This document shows positions 1 to 11,495 of a stretch of 64,000 nucleotides of DNA, in pieces. The stretch is from Rhinopithecus roxellana (taxonomy: Eukaryota; Chordata; Mammalia; Primates; Cercopithecidae). The stretch is taken from assembly GCF_007565055.1 (NCBI RefSeq), contig NC_044563.1:98851489-98915488 (forward strand), given 5' to 3'. The position numbers and the translations under genes are program-made. The first letter of the stretch is position 1, and every line of letters starts with the position of its first letter. The notes beneath the pieces were generated by a model, which saw nothing but the letters and a program-made list of their open reading frames with translations, made no database searches and was not told the origin of the DNA.

Positions 1-831
1 TCCAAGTTGACATTTGAAGTCCATTTTTAGTCTTACTTTCTTCATGAAATTTTCATTAGCTTCAAATTACTTTTATCACACACAGAATATCTCTGAGTAT
101 TAGCTAACTAAAATAGAATCGAGTACCTGGTATATAGTAGGCAATAAATTTATGTGCTCTTCCCACTGGCCTCCACCTCCTTTTATGACTTTTGTCTTCT
201 GATATTATACAACTAAATATTGACTATTTAGTTGTATAAAGTTTTGCCATTTTATTTAAGTTGTCTTTTTTGAAAGCACGTCTTATTTATTCCATGGAAA
301 TACCTTTGTTCACGTTACATCATTTTTTTACACTCCAGAATTGTTAGCACTAAATGTAGTGAATTAATGAAGAATATTAAAATAAAAAATTGCAAAAGGA
401 CCAACATTTTCATACCTGTAGCTCCTAAGTAGTGATACAATATTAATGTATTACTTTTGCGTGTGTATTATTTTTAGAATTCTAAGAGTTTAGCAAACTA
501 TCAGGTTTTTTAAGATTATGTTTATGCTTAATATAATCCTTTAGTCTGATTTTGAAAAATGAAAACATAAGCATATTTAAAATATAAATATCTGAGATGT
601 TTGTTTTTGTGTATTATATCTTTAACAGCATTTTTACTTGATTAAAAATTACATTTGGTTCTTTACAATTTAATAAAACAATGCAATTTTCTAGCTATTC
701 CTTCTTTTGGGAACTTGTTGATTACAAGAAAAGAGCAAGAATTTTGAATATAGGTAAGATGGAAAAGAAAAAAACACAAAATATCTTGCTAGTTTAAGGA
801 AGTTTAAAATGTGTCTGTTTTGTCTTTACAG
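1..831 (+). other. CNTN5: CNTN5 intron, 3' end with splice acceptor
   Basis: AT-rich intronic sequence with no repeat family I can name. It ends in a pyrimidine-rich run 'tgtctgttttgtctttacag' with the acceptor AG at 830-831. It contains the perfect hairpin at 205-239. No open frame here resembles a contactin exon. Confidence 0.75.
205..239. repeat. Perfect hairpin, 15-bp arms, 5-nt loop
   Basis: The left arm 'ttatacaactaaata' (205-219) and right arm 'tatttagttgtataa' (225-239) are exact reverse complements around the loop 'ttgac'. It does not match the mariner-derived MADE1 palindrome or any other hairpin repeat I know. Function unknown. Confidence 0.85.
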
Positions 832-955
832 AAAGTGTAGACTATGGGCCAGTTTTTATACAAGAACCAGATGATATTATTTTTCCAACTGATTCTGACG
901 AAAAGAAGGTAGCACTGAATTGTGAAGTTCGTGGCAATCCAGTTCCCAGTTACAG
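832..955 (+). CDS. CNTN5: Contactin-5 exon, N-terminal half of Ig-like domain 1
   Basis: A 124-bp internal exon bounded by a good acceptor (ttgtctttacag) and a donor (gtagga at 956). The frame begins with the last two bases of a Glu codon, so the incoming intron is phase 1, and it ends with 'ag', the first two bases of an Arg codon. The peptide includes GPVFIQEPDDIIFPTD and VALNCEVRGNPVPSY, which I recognise as the start of the mature contactin-5 Ig1 domain, roughly residue 93 of the human precursor as I recall it. The Cys in LNCEV is the first half of the Ig disulphide. Contactin-5 is a GPI-anchored neuronal cell-adhesion protein of the Ig/fibronectin III family. CNTN4 and CNTN6 are related, but the EPDDIIFPTDSDEKK stretch fits CNTN5 best. 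It is too short and too spliced to show up as a long open frame. Confidence 0.95.
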
Positions 956-1065
956 GTAGGAATTCACTGTTAATCATTTTTCTTAAGCCTTAAAAACTTT
1001 CCATCAGTGATATTCTGACACTCCCAGAGAGGATTATACATATTTGTCTTCTGATTTTTCCTAAG
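956..1065 (+). other. CNTN5: 110-bp CNTN5 mini-intron
   Basis: Runs from the donor 'gtagga' at 956 to the acceptor 'tttttcctaag' ending at 1065. Joining the exons restores an Arg codon (ag+a) followed by WLRNGTEIDL, so both boundaries are fixed by the reading frame. It is very short compared with the following intron, which exceeds 62 kb. Confidence 0.93.
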
Positions 1066-1241
1066 ATGGCTTCGAAATGGAACAGAAATAGATCTGGAAA
1101 GTGATTATCGCTACAGTTTGATAGATGGCACCTTCATTATAAGCAATCCAAGTGAAGCAAAGGATTCTGGTCATTATCAGTGTCTAGCAACCAACACTTT
1201 GGGGAGTATTCTTAGTAGAGAAGCTACACTTCAGTTTGCCT
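1066..1241 (+). CDS. CNTN5: Contactin-5 exon, C-terminal half of Ig-like domain 1
   Basis: A 176-bp internal exon. It completes the split Arg codon, reads 58 codons without a stop, and ends with the first base of the next codon (phase 1 out) at a consensus donor, 'gtgagt' (1242). The peptide includes WLRNGTEIDLESDYRYS, with the core Trp of the Ig fold and an N-glycosylation sequon (NGT), then DSGHYQCLATNTLGSIL, which holds the DxGxYxC signature and the second disulphide Cys, and finally SREATLQFA. With the exon at 832-955 it makes up Ig1. The protein acts at the neuronal surface through a GPI anchor encoded outside the window. The exon is intact, with no frameshift. 'NTLGS' appears to differ conservatively from the human sequence as I remember it ('NTVGS'). 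Confidence 0.95.
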
Positions 1242-1860
1242 GTGAGTAAAATATATTATTTTTCTATATATATGTGTGCATATACAGTATGGATTTTTAA
1301 ACTTTAGTTCAGGAAAGAAAAGCTTAAGATCTCAAAGTTTTAAATGTGGTAAAACCATGGTAAGACATGGTAAGAATTCGAATTACGCAAACAGTTCATT
1401 TCTTCTTGGGGTATTTTGAAATTTTCTGAAAGATGTGCTGTCTTCAAAATAAACCTGATATACTATCCTGAGAGGTCAAAGTCCTTTTCATTAAAGTAGA
1501 TAAAGTTCTAGAAGTCATAACAATGTATTTTGAAACACACCACTTATTATGTATTATTTTTAAGTCTTTGAGTTCAAATTAAGGTTTCTTTGAGAAAAAA
1601 ATTTATAATTCAAATATCTTTTGAAATCTGATTCTCTCCATCTCTTTTTTAAAATACCTACTTTTGTCTTATCTACTAGAGTCACCATTTGCTATGGATT
1701 TCTAAGAATATAAGATAGCATATTCTAAAAATTCTGGTTATATTCAGGTAACAAAAAATACCTCTGAAATGCTAATATTTTATATTTTGACTCTGTCTTC
1801 CAGATGTCCCAATTTTGTATTGCAAAAAAGATACCATATCTGGCTATACAGAGATAGATA

Positions 1861-1882
1861 CGCGCGCGCACACACACACACA
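1861..1882. repeat. (CG)n(CA)n microsatellite
   Basis: 'cgcgcgcg' runs directly into eight CA units. It is short and simple. CpG runs like this are rare in AT-rich primate introns because of methylation decay. Confidence 0.85.
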
Positions 1883-1928
1883 GGAATATAAGCATTTCTA
1901 AAGTAGATAACATACCTGATTAACTGAA

Positions 1929-2108
1929 AATTAGCTGGGCGTGGTAGTGGGCGCCTGTAGTCCCAGCTACTTTGGAGGCTGAGGCAGGAGAACTGCTTGA
2001 ACCTGGGAGGTGGAGGTTGCAGTGAGCCGAGATTGCACCACCACACTCCTGCCTGGGCGACACAGCAAGACTCGGTCTCCAAAAAAAAAAAAAAAAAAAA
2101 AAAAAAAG
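1929..2108 (+). mobile_element. 5'-truncated Alu (right arm), sense
   Basis: Starts inside the Alu middle A-rich region ('aattagctgggcg') and keeps the right monomer ('ggaggctgaggcagga', 'gtgagccgagattgcacca') plus a tail of about 27 A. The 10-bp direct repeat 'attaactgaa' at 1919-1928 and 2137-2146 is the target-site duplication, so the truncation happened at insertion. Confidence 0.92.
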
Positions 2109-3656
2109 AAAAAGTGTGTGTATATGTGTATATATAATTAACTGAATATATTTATTCTTAAAAACTCTTGAAATTATTTTACTTACAATGAGAGCTTACA
2201 ATAAACTAAAAATAGGCTAATAGGCAAAATATTTTATTATTCCTTAAGAAGTAATCCTACTTGAAATTAAATTCTTGAGGATAGAAGCTCTAAAAAATAC
2301 TGAGACCAGGAATCTTTATATTAATAATTAAACTGTAATTGTATTGGCTACATAAGAGATCATGAAATGATTTTTAAATTAAAATTACACCTGGAAAAAT
2401 GTAATAATTGATCTTTCTCTATATAATCTTTCTCAGGTATCATTTCTAATTAACCCAGAATTCAGACACCCTATTAGAGAAGTATGAAATAGAAAAGGAA
2501 AGAATAAAGAATTGATAATAAATACAGTTTGAGGAGCACCAAGATAGGTCCTAGAAAAATGTAAATATCATCTTTTAAAGTAGATTTGCCTAAGAAATTC
2601 AGATAGGTACATTTACATAGGCCAAAGATACCAAGATATCAGCCTAAATAGATTCTTTTTTATTTCAGAAAATATCATGTGGTGTATCACAGAACCTAAC
2701 AGTTTACATTATGCACAATTAACAAAGTAACCTAATAAACTAAATAACCCTCATAGTAGCTCCTTTATTCAATGGTCTTTTCAAGATAGATGCAGCATAT
2801 CCAGAAAATATGCTTCACAAATATTAATGGCTTGTGCCTTACACTTTGGTCTACAGTATCTGATACAAGATACACCAGTTAGGTATAGCCTGTATGTCTT
2901 TTGTTTTTCCCTTTTTGGAGGCAAATTATGCCAACTTTTTCTGCATGTGTTTACAGCAGAAAGCTATTTATTTTGCATATCCATATGACTGTCCTAGGTT
3001 TTCTGGAAAGACCAAACACAGTTGTCAAATACACTCACCTGAAATGAGGACTTTGGCACCAGCATTTACAGTTCAGTGACCAGGCATGGGAAGTACTAGT
3101 TATCCTAAGTATCTTACCGATTTAGCAAGAAGCTGTCTTCAACTTGATGTAGAGCAATATCTCCTTATTTTTAACTTAAACATTACGGGCTTACATATGT
3201 ATTCAGTGGTAGCACCTTATGACTCTATCCCTCTCCACTTTCTAGCAAACTCAGGTCATTGGCTAGATATGCATAAAAACCCACAAGGTACCTGGTTAAA
3301 GCAGACAGTTACACAGGGAAGACCAATTCTGCCTCAAAGTTATTTCTCCACCTAGATGCCATTATGCTTATTCTTATGATACTGAAACAAGTCCTTTAGA
3401 TGTAGCTCCATCTATTTTTCCAGTTTGTCTTTGAAAATAAACGCAAATATGGGCAGTAGGGAGAAAAGATGATTTGATATACCTTACTAGTATACCTGGA
3501 TGGGAGTTTGGGTGCTGTAGGATTCAGGGACTGTGAAGCGTTCAGGGATTAGGGAGTGAAAATGAGGTAGGAAGTTGGGGAGAACAAAGAAAAGGGGTTT
3601 CTGAAATGAAGTGAAAGAAGACAAAGCCAATGTGAAACTGAAAAGCTTGGTCGGCA
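2109..3656. other. Intronic sequence without a named repeat
   Basis: AT-rich up to about 2800, then a less AT-rich block with an unrecognised open stretch (2864-3355), then purine-rich sequence up to the next Alu. No repeat family recognised. Confidence 0.5.
2864..3355 (+). other. Unrecognised open frame with one internal stop
   Basis: One + frame is open for about 164 codons from just after a TGA at 2861 to a TAG at 3353, broken only by one TGA at 3077-3079. The two halves start with Met at 2894 and 3086. I recognise no domain in either. It could be a decayed coding fragment of an old retroelement or pseudogene, or simply chance. Composition is less AT-rich than the flanks. No splice sites were assigned. 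Confidence 0.25.
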
Positions 3657-3945
3657 GGCCTTACGCGTGGCTCATGCCTGTCATCCCAGCATTTTGGGAG
3701 GCTGAGGTGGGCCGATCACGAGTTCAGGAGATCAAGACCATCCTGGCTAACATGGGGAAACCCACCTGTACTAAAAATACAAAAAATTAGCCGGGCCTGG
3801 TGGCACGTGCCTGCAGCCCCAGCTACTAGGGAGGCTGAGGCAAGAGAATCGCTTGAACCTGGGAGGCAGAGCTTGCAATGAGTGGAGATCGCACCACTGC
3901 ACTGCAACCTGGGCGACAAAGCGAGACTCCGTCTCAAAACAAACA
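3657..3945 (+). mobile_element. Alu (AluS/Y-like), full length, sense
   Basis: Both arms are present, from 'ggccttacgcgtggctca' to 'gactccgtctc' and an A-rich tail. The flanks 3641-3656 (aaaagcttggtcggca) and 3946-3961 (aaaaacttggttggca) form a 16-bp target-site duplication with two differences. Confidence 0.93.
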
Positions 3946-5051
3946 AAAAACTTGGTTGGCAACTTTCCTTTATATTGTGTTTTCTGAAGACTAGGCTTGC
4001 AGGTAAATGTATTTAATAGAATACAGTCACTATTGTTGGAGTGTTTAATGTCTGAAGGGATTTTTGTGGAGGAATGTTTATTACTTCTGTCACATTTTAA
4101 AGCTGAAATATTTTATATCCACCAGACATTATGTATCTAAAAATTTAAATATTCATTATACAACTAACATTTCAAAATCAATATATTTAATAGACTGAGA
4201 CATTATTAAAGCATATTTAATCAAATTTTGTTAAACATTTATTAAATATTGAATATATGAGTCTTAAATGTATTAAATGTTTTAAAATCAGACTAAATTT
4301 GTAAATCATCAAAATGATTGCAAAACTTTTCACTAATACAGTACTTACAGTTATAATTCCTCCTTATACTTATGCTTGAGGCATATTTGCATATGTTATT
4401 CAGTTTATAATAATTGAATATGTATTTTTACCTTTTACACATTAATTTTATCATATGTTATAAAATACCTTTTTAGATTATTTTTTATGCTGTGCTAGTG
4501 CTATCATGATCTGCCAAAATCAAACTTAAAGGACTGTATTACCCGATTCAAAGTGTATTTTTGAGTTACCAACCCAATGAGTTTTGATTGCCTCTTTCAA
4601 ATTTGAGATCTGTTTAACAGACTAGTTCACTTTTGCGATTAACCATTATTATTGCTACATCAATGGTACTTTTTAAATCTTCAGCTTTTACTTTTGCCTT
4701 TTAGAATATGAGAACGTCGCTTGAAATTATGTGATTCTAAAACTTGTTGAACAGTGTTTAATAAACATAGGATGGGGCTCTCCTAATTATAGCCATAAAA
4801 AATGTACTAATTTGTATTATATAACAGGTATATACTTAATTGAAGAAGTTTTCCATGTACTAACATAATATCAAATTATCCATATACTAACAATTATTAT
4901 ATATATTTATTATGAAAAGATAAATATTAAGTATAATAAAATGTAAATATATGCCATTGAAGTTATCTTTCTTTTGCATGAAAATTACATATTTTCAAAG
5001 AAAAATTTCTGATTTTCAGTATCATTAAAGTCAGATGGTTTTTTGTTGATT

Positions 5052-5055
<4 letters not shown>

Positions 5056-5085
<30 letters not shown>
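5056..5085. repeat. (AT)n microsatellite
   Basis: About 15 uninterrupted AT units followed by the palindrome 'gcatgcat'. Likely length-polymorphic. Confidence 0.9.
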
Positions 5086-5088
<3 letters not shown>

Positions 5089-5394
5089 TGCATAATTAGT
5101 ATACTGACACTCCCTTAATGCTAGGAGTACTCTTACTTAACCAGAAATATATTTTAAAATATTCTGCCTTTCCACTAATAACAGCTTGTCTTCCTGCTCC
5201 CAACCCCTTGTCAGGCATAGATTGATCGCTTTTCAATGACTATAATGTTATAGAGACTAAAATCTTGGTGCTGCAGGAGCATATTAGATAGCATCAAATA
5301 AGTTCTGGTGGTAGATAGGATAACATTATTGCTAAGCCAGATAGTAAAAAATATTTTTAAAAAATAGGTTTTGAATGTCTCAAGCTCACATTGA

Positions 5395-5520
5395 TAGCTT
5401 ATATTTACTGAATGCTTACTTTTGTGGCAGACAATGCTCTGTTTTAAATACATTAACTCATTTTATCCTCATAACCAACACATGAGTTGTTCATGTTGTA
5501 AAATGTAAATTCATTTTTCA
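5395..5520 (-). mobile_element. MIR fragment, antisense
   Basis: 'atttactgaatgcttac', 'gcagacaatgctctgtttt' and 'attaactcattttatcctca' follow the antisense MIR order. Strongly diverged. Confidence 0.5.
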
Positions 5521-8064
5521 AATGATACCTCTAACTTAACCCTAATGGTACTCAATCTTTTCCTATTCCAGTATAAATATGTATTGGATTTCTTTTTGTC
5601 CTAGCCAGTTTGATTTTAGAAGTTCTTCTGAACCTGAATTAAATTGGAATGTTTTTTTAAAATCTCATGCTTGCTTCCTTAGTCATTTTACAATTTATTA
5701 ACATCTGTGTAACAAAAATTAACGTTAGTAATGGAAATAAGCATGCAATCATAGTGTCCTGCATTACTTCTCATTGTTCAAATTTAGTTTAAAACCACTT
5801 ATTTAATTTTCCTTACAGAAGTTTAAGAGTTTAGGAGACACTGACTTTCTTTCCAATCCTAGAATTTCGGGTTTATAGTAATTTTGATGTGTAATCACTC
5901 TTTCTTACTAACATTTTTTTCTTTTAATAAAACCTTTCTTCATAATTTCATTATTTATTGAATAAGCTACAGTTAGGACCTAGAAAGCTAAATTTTCTAA
6001 ATTAATTTGAGACAGGACAAAGATAACTGCAGCTATTGTCAAAAGCTGATATCATCATAGGTCCTAGCTTTTGCAGAAAATGATGATAAGGAAGTGAGTG
6101 TTTTATTAATACCTGGTGATGTAGCAAAAATAAAATTATGGGTAGCATTTGGAAAAATTAAGCAAGTATAAAGCAAGTTAAATTGTTCTTAAAGTTTCAT
6201 TTCTATTCATCTGTCCCCCAATATATTAACAAATATAAAACAGCAAATGTATGCTTATATACTAGTGTTATTTTATTAAAATATTTAATATTTACCTCTG
6301 TCCAAAGGTGATTTTTTTTGAGTTGCCATATAAGATATATGCTCAAAATATATGCATAATTAAGTGAATATAGTCCTAGGAAAAATAGACCTTATAACAG
6401 CTCAAGATAGTACAGGTCAAGATAGTACAGATCATAAAGTGAGACAAATATTTCCCTGGTGGTCAAAGCAAAAGAAAGAAGTAAAAACATGTGAAGGAAT
6501 CTAACAGGATCACATTCCCCTGCACACCCAACACTTCCTCAGAGAAGCAAATCTCCTCTTGACAAATTTTCATAGAAATTTTTCATTTGAGGGTTTTTAT
6601 TGCAACCTCTACAGCATCCCTACATCAATTCAATGGCAAGTTTAATTAGCTTGACATAAAGCCAATAATGTCTTTAACCAGAACTAGAATTTAATCATGA
6701 AGCCATTTACTTTATTCACTGATTATTATTTTTTTTTTTCCTAATTTTGATTTGGACAACAAATAGATTTGAGCAGCTGCTCTGTGGTGGTTCATCCACC
6801 CCAACCTGCCTCATGGGCTTAAATGTCTACCCATGAGGAACTTCATTTTAAATTTCCTCTAAATAAATATTTATCTATAAACATGGTTCAGCTTAGTTAG
6901 TGTTAATACTTATTTAGCATTAATAAACCTAACCCTCACAAGGGTGTAGTAAAAATTAATGAGGTGGAGAAGTCATGTTAGTGAACTAGTTTTTAAGGTT
7001 AAAATTAAAAGCATAAGCACAAAGCTGGAGTGATTTTCTAGGGATGATTTTACTGATTATCAATGAGATTATGTTTGACAAAATATATTTTATTCCTGAA
7101 GCCTATGTTTATCATGAGAATAATTTCCTCAGCTGCTGTAGTGATTTCTCTTCAGTGACAAGCAAGAATACGCCATATAAAACTTTGTCACTCTCACACT
7201 TCTCAAACATCCTTCAGAAATCCAAAGCTCATAGCAGTTTCTCCACAGTTGGGACTTTTAGAAATAATTCATGCCAGAAAGTCAAACATAAAATGAATCA
7301 GGAATAAAATCTCCCTATGCTGTATCTTACTTCAAAAATACCTTTATATGCAATTCATGGTAAATTGATAGTTCCTATCTAAATTTGAACATACTGCTTT
7401 TCAGGGCATTTAGTGATTCAGATCCAGAATATTCCATTCGTTTTCCTTGAAGCAGTTGATTAAAATAACCTACTTAACTCTTTGAGAGATTATATGACTT
7501 TTGTAGGCTTTGTATTTAAGCCCTTTAATTTAACCTTTCATTTTCATATAAAACTCAAAAATTACTTCTCTGGCTTTTTTCATAACTTACTCTCCTAAGG
7601 TAAAATTGTCCTTAGAGTTTAAAGCCACATTTTACTAGTAGTGTTTAATATCTAATAAAATGATTTGAATAATCACAAACTCCACAGTATATGCAAAGCT
7701 TTCATTGATTAGTCTCTGAGGCTTATCCTGTAATAACTTTATTACATCATTTGAATATTAATCTGAATGAAAGAGTCACATTGACATGGATGAATTTACT
7801 AGTTGTAAAGTTATTAGATGTTATTACAAAATAAATTAATGTTTGCAATTTTATCTTCCATACACAAATGACTCTCTTTTTCTTAAGGAAATCACAACTC
7901 ACAATAAAATAATGTTTAAGTGTTTCTTTAAAAGTATAATTACTTTGGTCATAATAGATACAGTAACTGTGAGTGTGTAATCCCTTGGCAAAATAAAGTA
8001 TGGATTATTGGATTAAGTTCAAAGGAAATAATTTAAAAATCAAAAATACATAATTTTATGCTTT

Positions 8065-8197
8065 ACTTTAAAATTTTGTAGAGATGGTGTCTAGCTATGT
8101 TGCCCAGGCTGGTCTTGAACTCATGGCTTCAAGTGATCCTCTTGCCTCAATCTTCCAAAATGCTGGGATTATAGGCATGAGCCAAGATACCCAGCCT
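8065..8197 (-). mobile_element. Alu left-monomer or FLAM fragment, antisense
   Basis: Reads 'tagagatggtgtctagctatgttgcccagg', then 'tgctgggattataggcatgagcc', then ends at 'acccagcc'. Only one monomer is present, and its divergence suggests an AluJ or free left monomer. Confidence 0.75.
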
Positions 8198-8999
8198 AAT
8201 TTTATACTTTAAAATGAAATTATGAAAAATGACTGAAAGTTGAAGTCTGTTGTAGACTACCCTCACACTCTTCTTTTACATAAATTATAAATTTGCAAGT
8301 ATTTTATTTATTAAAGTACAACCAAACAGGTACTTTCATTATTTATGAAAATAATGAATAACTCTGCCTTTATTTGACAGATGACCTGCAACAAAATAGT
8401 TCCGTTTTCCTGGCTTGGCACAGGGTATATTTTACCATAGTGCTCTTTTGTTTTGCTTTTAGAGATTCAGAAAGTCAGTTCTTCATTCAAGTTGTAAAGC
8501 GACCAGGATCAGGGACAGTATACATCTTCTGACTTTCAGTGCTCAAGCACATTTACCTAATTCATTGTCCTTAGTCCTTAGCAGAGTGTTTGTGGAGATC
8601 TTTCCAAAGCATAGGAAATTCCAAAGCACTGAAGAACAATAGATGTTTTAAATTTCACTTAATGGTGTCAGGTTAACATGATAAAATAGCAACTGTGTCT
8701 CAGGATAGCTTATGATCTTGTTGAGTATAAAGACTCCAATATAATACAAAAGAAAATCAACAAAGGGGCAGTATAAATAAAGGGGCAGATAGAGACTATT
8801 CTAAGATCATTTTATTCCACAATAAAATGTTTCATTGAGGGACAAGTCAGAACAGAATATGTAGTACCCCAGAGTTCTTGCAGACTTAATGTCACCTGAG
8901 TCAAAGAAACAACAATTATTATGCATTGACTGTATTATGCAACAAGTGCTAAACATTGCTAAGTTTCTTGTGTAATGAATAGCTAGATGGATAATTGAT
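8198..8999. other. Intron, no recognised element
   Basis: AT-rich sequence between two Alu loci. No repeat or exon recognised. Confidence 0.45.
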
Positions 9000-9080
9000 A
9001 CATAGATATATATAGAGATATAGATGTGTGTGAATATATATATGTAGTAGATATGTGTGTATATATATATAATATATATA
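9000..9080. repeat. (TA/TG)n-rich simple repeat
   Basis: Irregular TA, GATA and TGTG units directly abut the A-tail side of the antisense Alu at 9081, as expected for a microsatellite grown from an Alu tail. Confidence 0.8.
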
Positions 9081-9367
9081 TTTGAGATGGAGTTTCACTC
9101 TTGTTGCCCAGGCTGGAGTGCCATGGTTCGATCTCGGCTCACTGCAACCTCCGCCTCCCAGGTTCAAGCGATTCTCTTGCCTCAGCCTCCCAAGTAGCTG
9201 AGATTACAGGCATGTGCCACCATGACTGGCTAATTTTTTGTATTTTTAATAGAGATGGGGTTTCTCCATGTTGGTCAGCCTGGTCTTGAACTCCCTACTT
9301 TAGTTGATCCTCCCACCTCAGCCTCTCAAAGTGCTGGGATTATGGGCGTGAGCCACTGTGCCTAGCC
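9081..9367 (-). mobile_element. Alu (AluS-like), full length, antisense
   Basis: Runs from 'tttgagatggagtttcactc' to 'gtgagccactgtgcctagcc', covering both monomers in antisense orientation. Confidence 0.93.
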
Positions 9368-9384
9368 TTACATATATTTTAAAA

Positions 9385-9640
9385 TAACATGATAATAGTA
9401 AAAGTTATTGAACATTTAAATTGTAGGCCAACTACTAAACATATTTAATGCATCACCACCCTCTTTAATCCTCACATCAATTTGATGAAGGAAGTTCTAT
9501 TATGAACCTAATATATAAGTGGAGAAAATAAAATGAAGCTGAGGGAAGTCAAGGTATTTCTGTAGCCACACAGCTAGTAAGTAATAAAACAGCAGCTCCA
9601 AATCAAATTTAACATCAAACTTTGTACTTAAAATCTTTGT
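9385..9640 (-). mobile_element. MIR, antisense
   Basis: 'ctctttaatcctcacatcaat', a degraded 'gaagctgagg' and 'gccacacagctagtaagtaa' appear in the antisense MIR order. Confidence 0.6.
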
Positions 9641-10701
9641 AATACTGCCATGTTCAACTAAAACATACTTTGCATTACATATTTTTGTTTTGCATGTGTG
9701 TAATTAATTTATGCATGTAGAAGTTACTCATTCTTTGATCTGTCTTGGACATTGTTCTGTAGTGAGCATTGAATATGCTAATAGTGCTTGAGGCTAGCAA
9801 AATTAGTACAAACCCTTATATTTCATATAAATTTCCTTGCCTACCTGGAATACCTGACCACTTTTTCTATTTCCTAACATCTTTCTTCTTTACTCCAGCC
9901 CTACTATACTCCCTCTGTATTGCTTATTGGAATTACCTATGCAAAACACAATTCTGACTAGGTTGCTCCTACATAAATCTTTGATGGATTACATTAATTG
10001 CATGGAAGTTTGTAATTTGCCCTACAGGTGTACAGAGGACACAAAATAATAAGACTGTTACATCAGGAATATGTATCCAGAGAACTCTGTAGGGAAAGTC
10101 ACATTATGAGGTCATTTTAATATTCCAGGTAAAAAGGGCTTTGAATTCTCCCTCTGTGGGAGGCTTGAAAATAAATGAGAATTTGTGAATGAATGAATAG
10201 GTGGTGGTGGGAGTATAGAAACATATGGGGGAGTTAGAATGACATCAAGATTCTGAGCTTGACCAATGCAATTGAACAATGTATAACACCGTTACATAAT
10301 CAAGTCACACAGATAAGGAATGTAGATTTCTGGGAGAATCAGTAAGTTCAATCTGAGGTACATTTATTCTGACCTTTAGGAGGAAATACCCAACATTTAA
10401 AAATATTTGTTGGTGCTCAAGAAAGGCAGGTGGGAACTGGCCATAAAACATGTTGAGAGATTCAGTAAAACTAAGGGAATGTTTCACCAACAAGAATTTT
10501 GCTAGGAAAAAAGACAACAGACCTAAACTTTAGGAGCATATGCGTTTCTCTCACAGAGAGACAATGAAAGGTAGAAAGAAAGGAGCTAGTAAAAGAGAGA
10601 AAAGGATGATCCAGTAAAATAGAGTATAATACAAATGATGTTCAAAATTTAAGGTAGGGACTGATGTCAGATGCTAAAGTAATTCTCAAAAAAGAACTTT
10701 G
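9641..10701. other. Intron, no recognised element
   Basis: No repeat family or plausible exon seen. Several short frames are open but resemble nothing. Confidence 0.45.
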
Positions 10702-10939
10702 GGCCAGATGCTGTGGCTCACACCTGTAGTTACAGCACTTCGAGAGGACGAGGCAGGAAGATCACTTGAGGCTGAGAGCTCAAGTCCAGCCTGGGCAATA
10801 TGTCAAGCCCTCATCTCTACAAAAACTACAAAACTCAGCCAGACGTTGTGGTTTGTGACTGTAGTCCCAGTTACTTGGGAGGCTAAGGTGGAATGATCTG
10901 TTGAGCCCAGGAGTACTAGGTGAGCTGCGGTTACTCTGC
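10702..10939 (+). mobile_element. Old Alu, 5' part, split by a solo LTR
   Basis: A diverged Alu (AluJ-like: 'gggccagatgctgtggctca', 'gatcacttgaggctgagagctc', 'tacaaaaactacaaaactcagcc') that breaks off in the right monomer at 'gagctgcggttactctgc'. It resumes at 11398. Confidence 0.85.
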
Positions 10940-11397
10940 TGTAGCAGGATGAGCCGCAGACAAAACCTCTCAGACACCGAGTTGCAGAAGGAAGGGCTTT
11001 ATTCAGCTGGGAGCATCAGCAAGCTACTGCCTTAAAATCCGAGCTCCCCGAATGCACAATTTCTGTCCCTCTTAAGGGCTCACAACAGTAAAGATTTTAT
11101 GTGAAAGGGTCGTGATTGATTGAGCAATCTAGGGGATACGTGACAGTGGTTTCATGCACTGATAGAACAGGGTAGGGAGTTTCACAATGTTCTTCTATAC
11201 ACTGTCTGGAATCTATGAATAACATTAGTTTCTAAGTTATGAGTTGATTTTTAACTACTGGGTTTAGGCCAGGCAGGCCCAGGCCTGGTTTTGGGCCTGG
11301 CGCCGGGCTGCCTGTCTTTGGTTTTACTTCCTTGTTTTTCTCTTAAAACAGGTACTGAGTATAAAACAGTATAAAACAATATAGTAGTAGTTCCTCA
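10940..11397 (-). mobile_element. Solo LTR of a class I endogenous retrovirus, antisense
   Basis: A 458-bp insertion with terminal TG...CA, placed inside an Alu right monomer. The flanking 4-mers 'ctgc' (10936-10939) and 'ctac' (11398-11401) fit a 4-bp target-site duplication with one change. On the minus strand it shows 'gaataaagcccttcctt' (polyadenylation signal) and then 'cggtgtctgagaggttttgtc', an R/U5-like end. I think it is the LTR2/HERV-E type, from memory only. No internal retroviral genes remain, as expected after LTR-LTR recombination. It is markedly richer in GC than its surroundings. Confidence 0.75.
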
Positions 11398-11495
11398 CTA
11401 CTGCAGTGTAGCCTGGGCAATAGAGTGAACTCTGTTTCAGAAAAACAAAAGCAAACAACAGCACGAAAACAAAACAAAACAAAACAAAAAAAAAA
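11398..11495 (+). mobile_element. Old Alu, 3' part, after the LTR
   Basis: 'ctactgcagtgtagcctgggcaatagagtg' continues the Alu of 10702-10939 without loss. It ends in an (AAAAC)n/A-rich tail. Confidence 0.88.

Larger units (their letters stand above)
3962..8064. other. AT-rich intron, mostly without recognisable elements
   Basis: Four kilobases of AT-rich sequence. Apart from the AT microsatellite at 5056-5085, a MIR trace at 5395-5520 and a short tandem echo near 6403-6431 (two copies of 'tcaagatagtacag'), I see nothing I can name. Confidence 0.5.

Noticed and set aside
1780..2082. Open frames of 60-100 codons over Alu elements (also 3716-3962, 9101-9289, 21995-22255, 41615-42023, 46450-46692, 63622-63852)
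   Set aside because: They are the usual antisense Alu frames (for example 'LECSGVISAHC' or 'LSLPSSWDYR'). No gene structure; repeat shadows.
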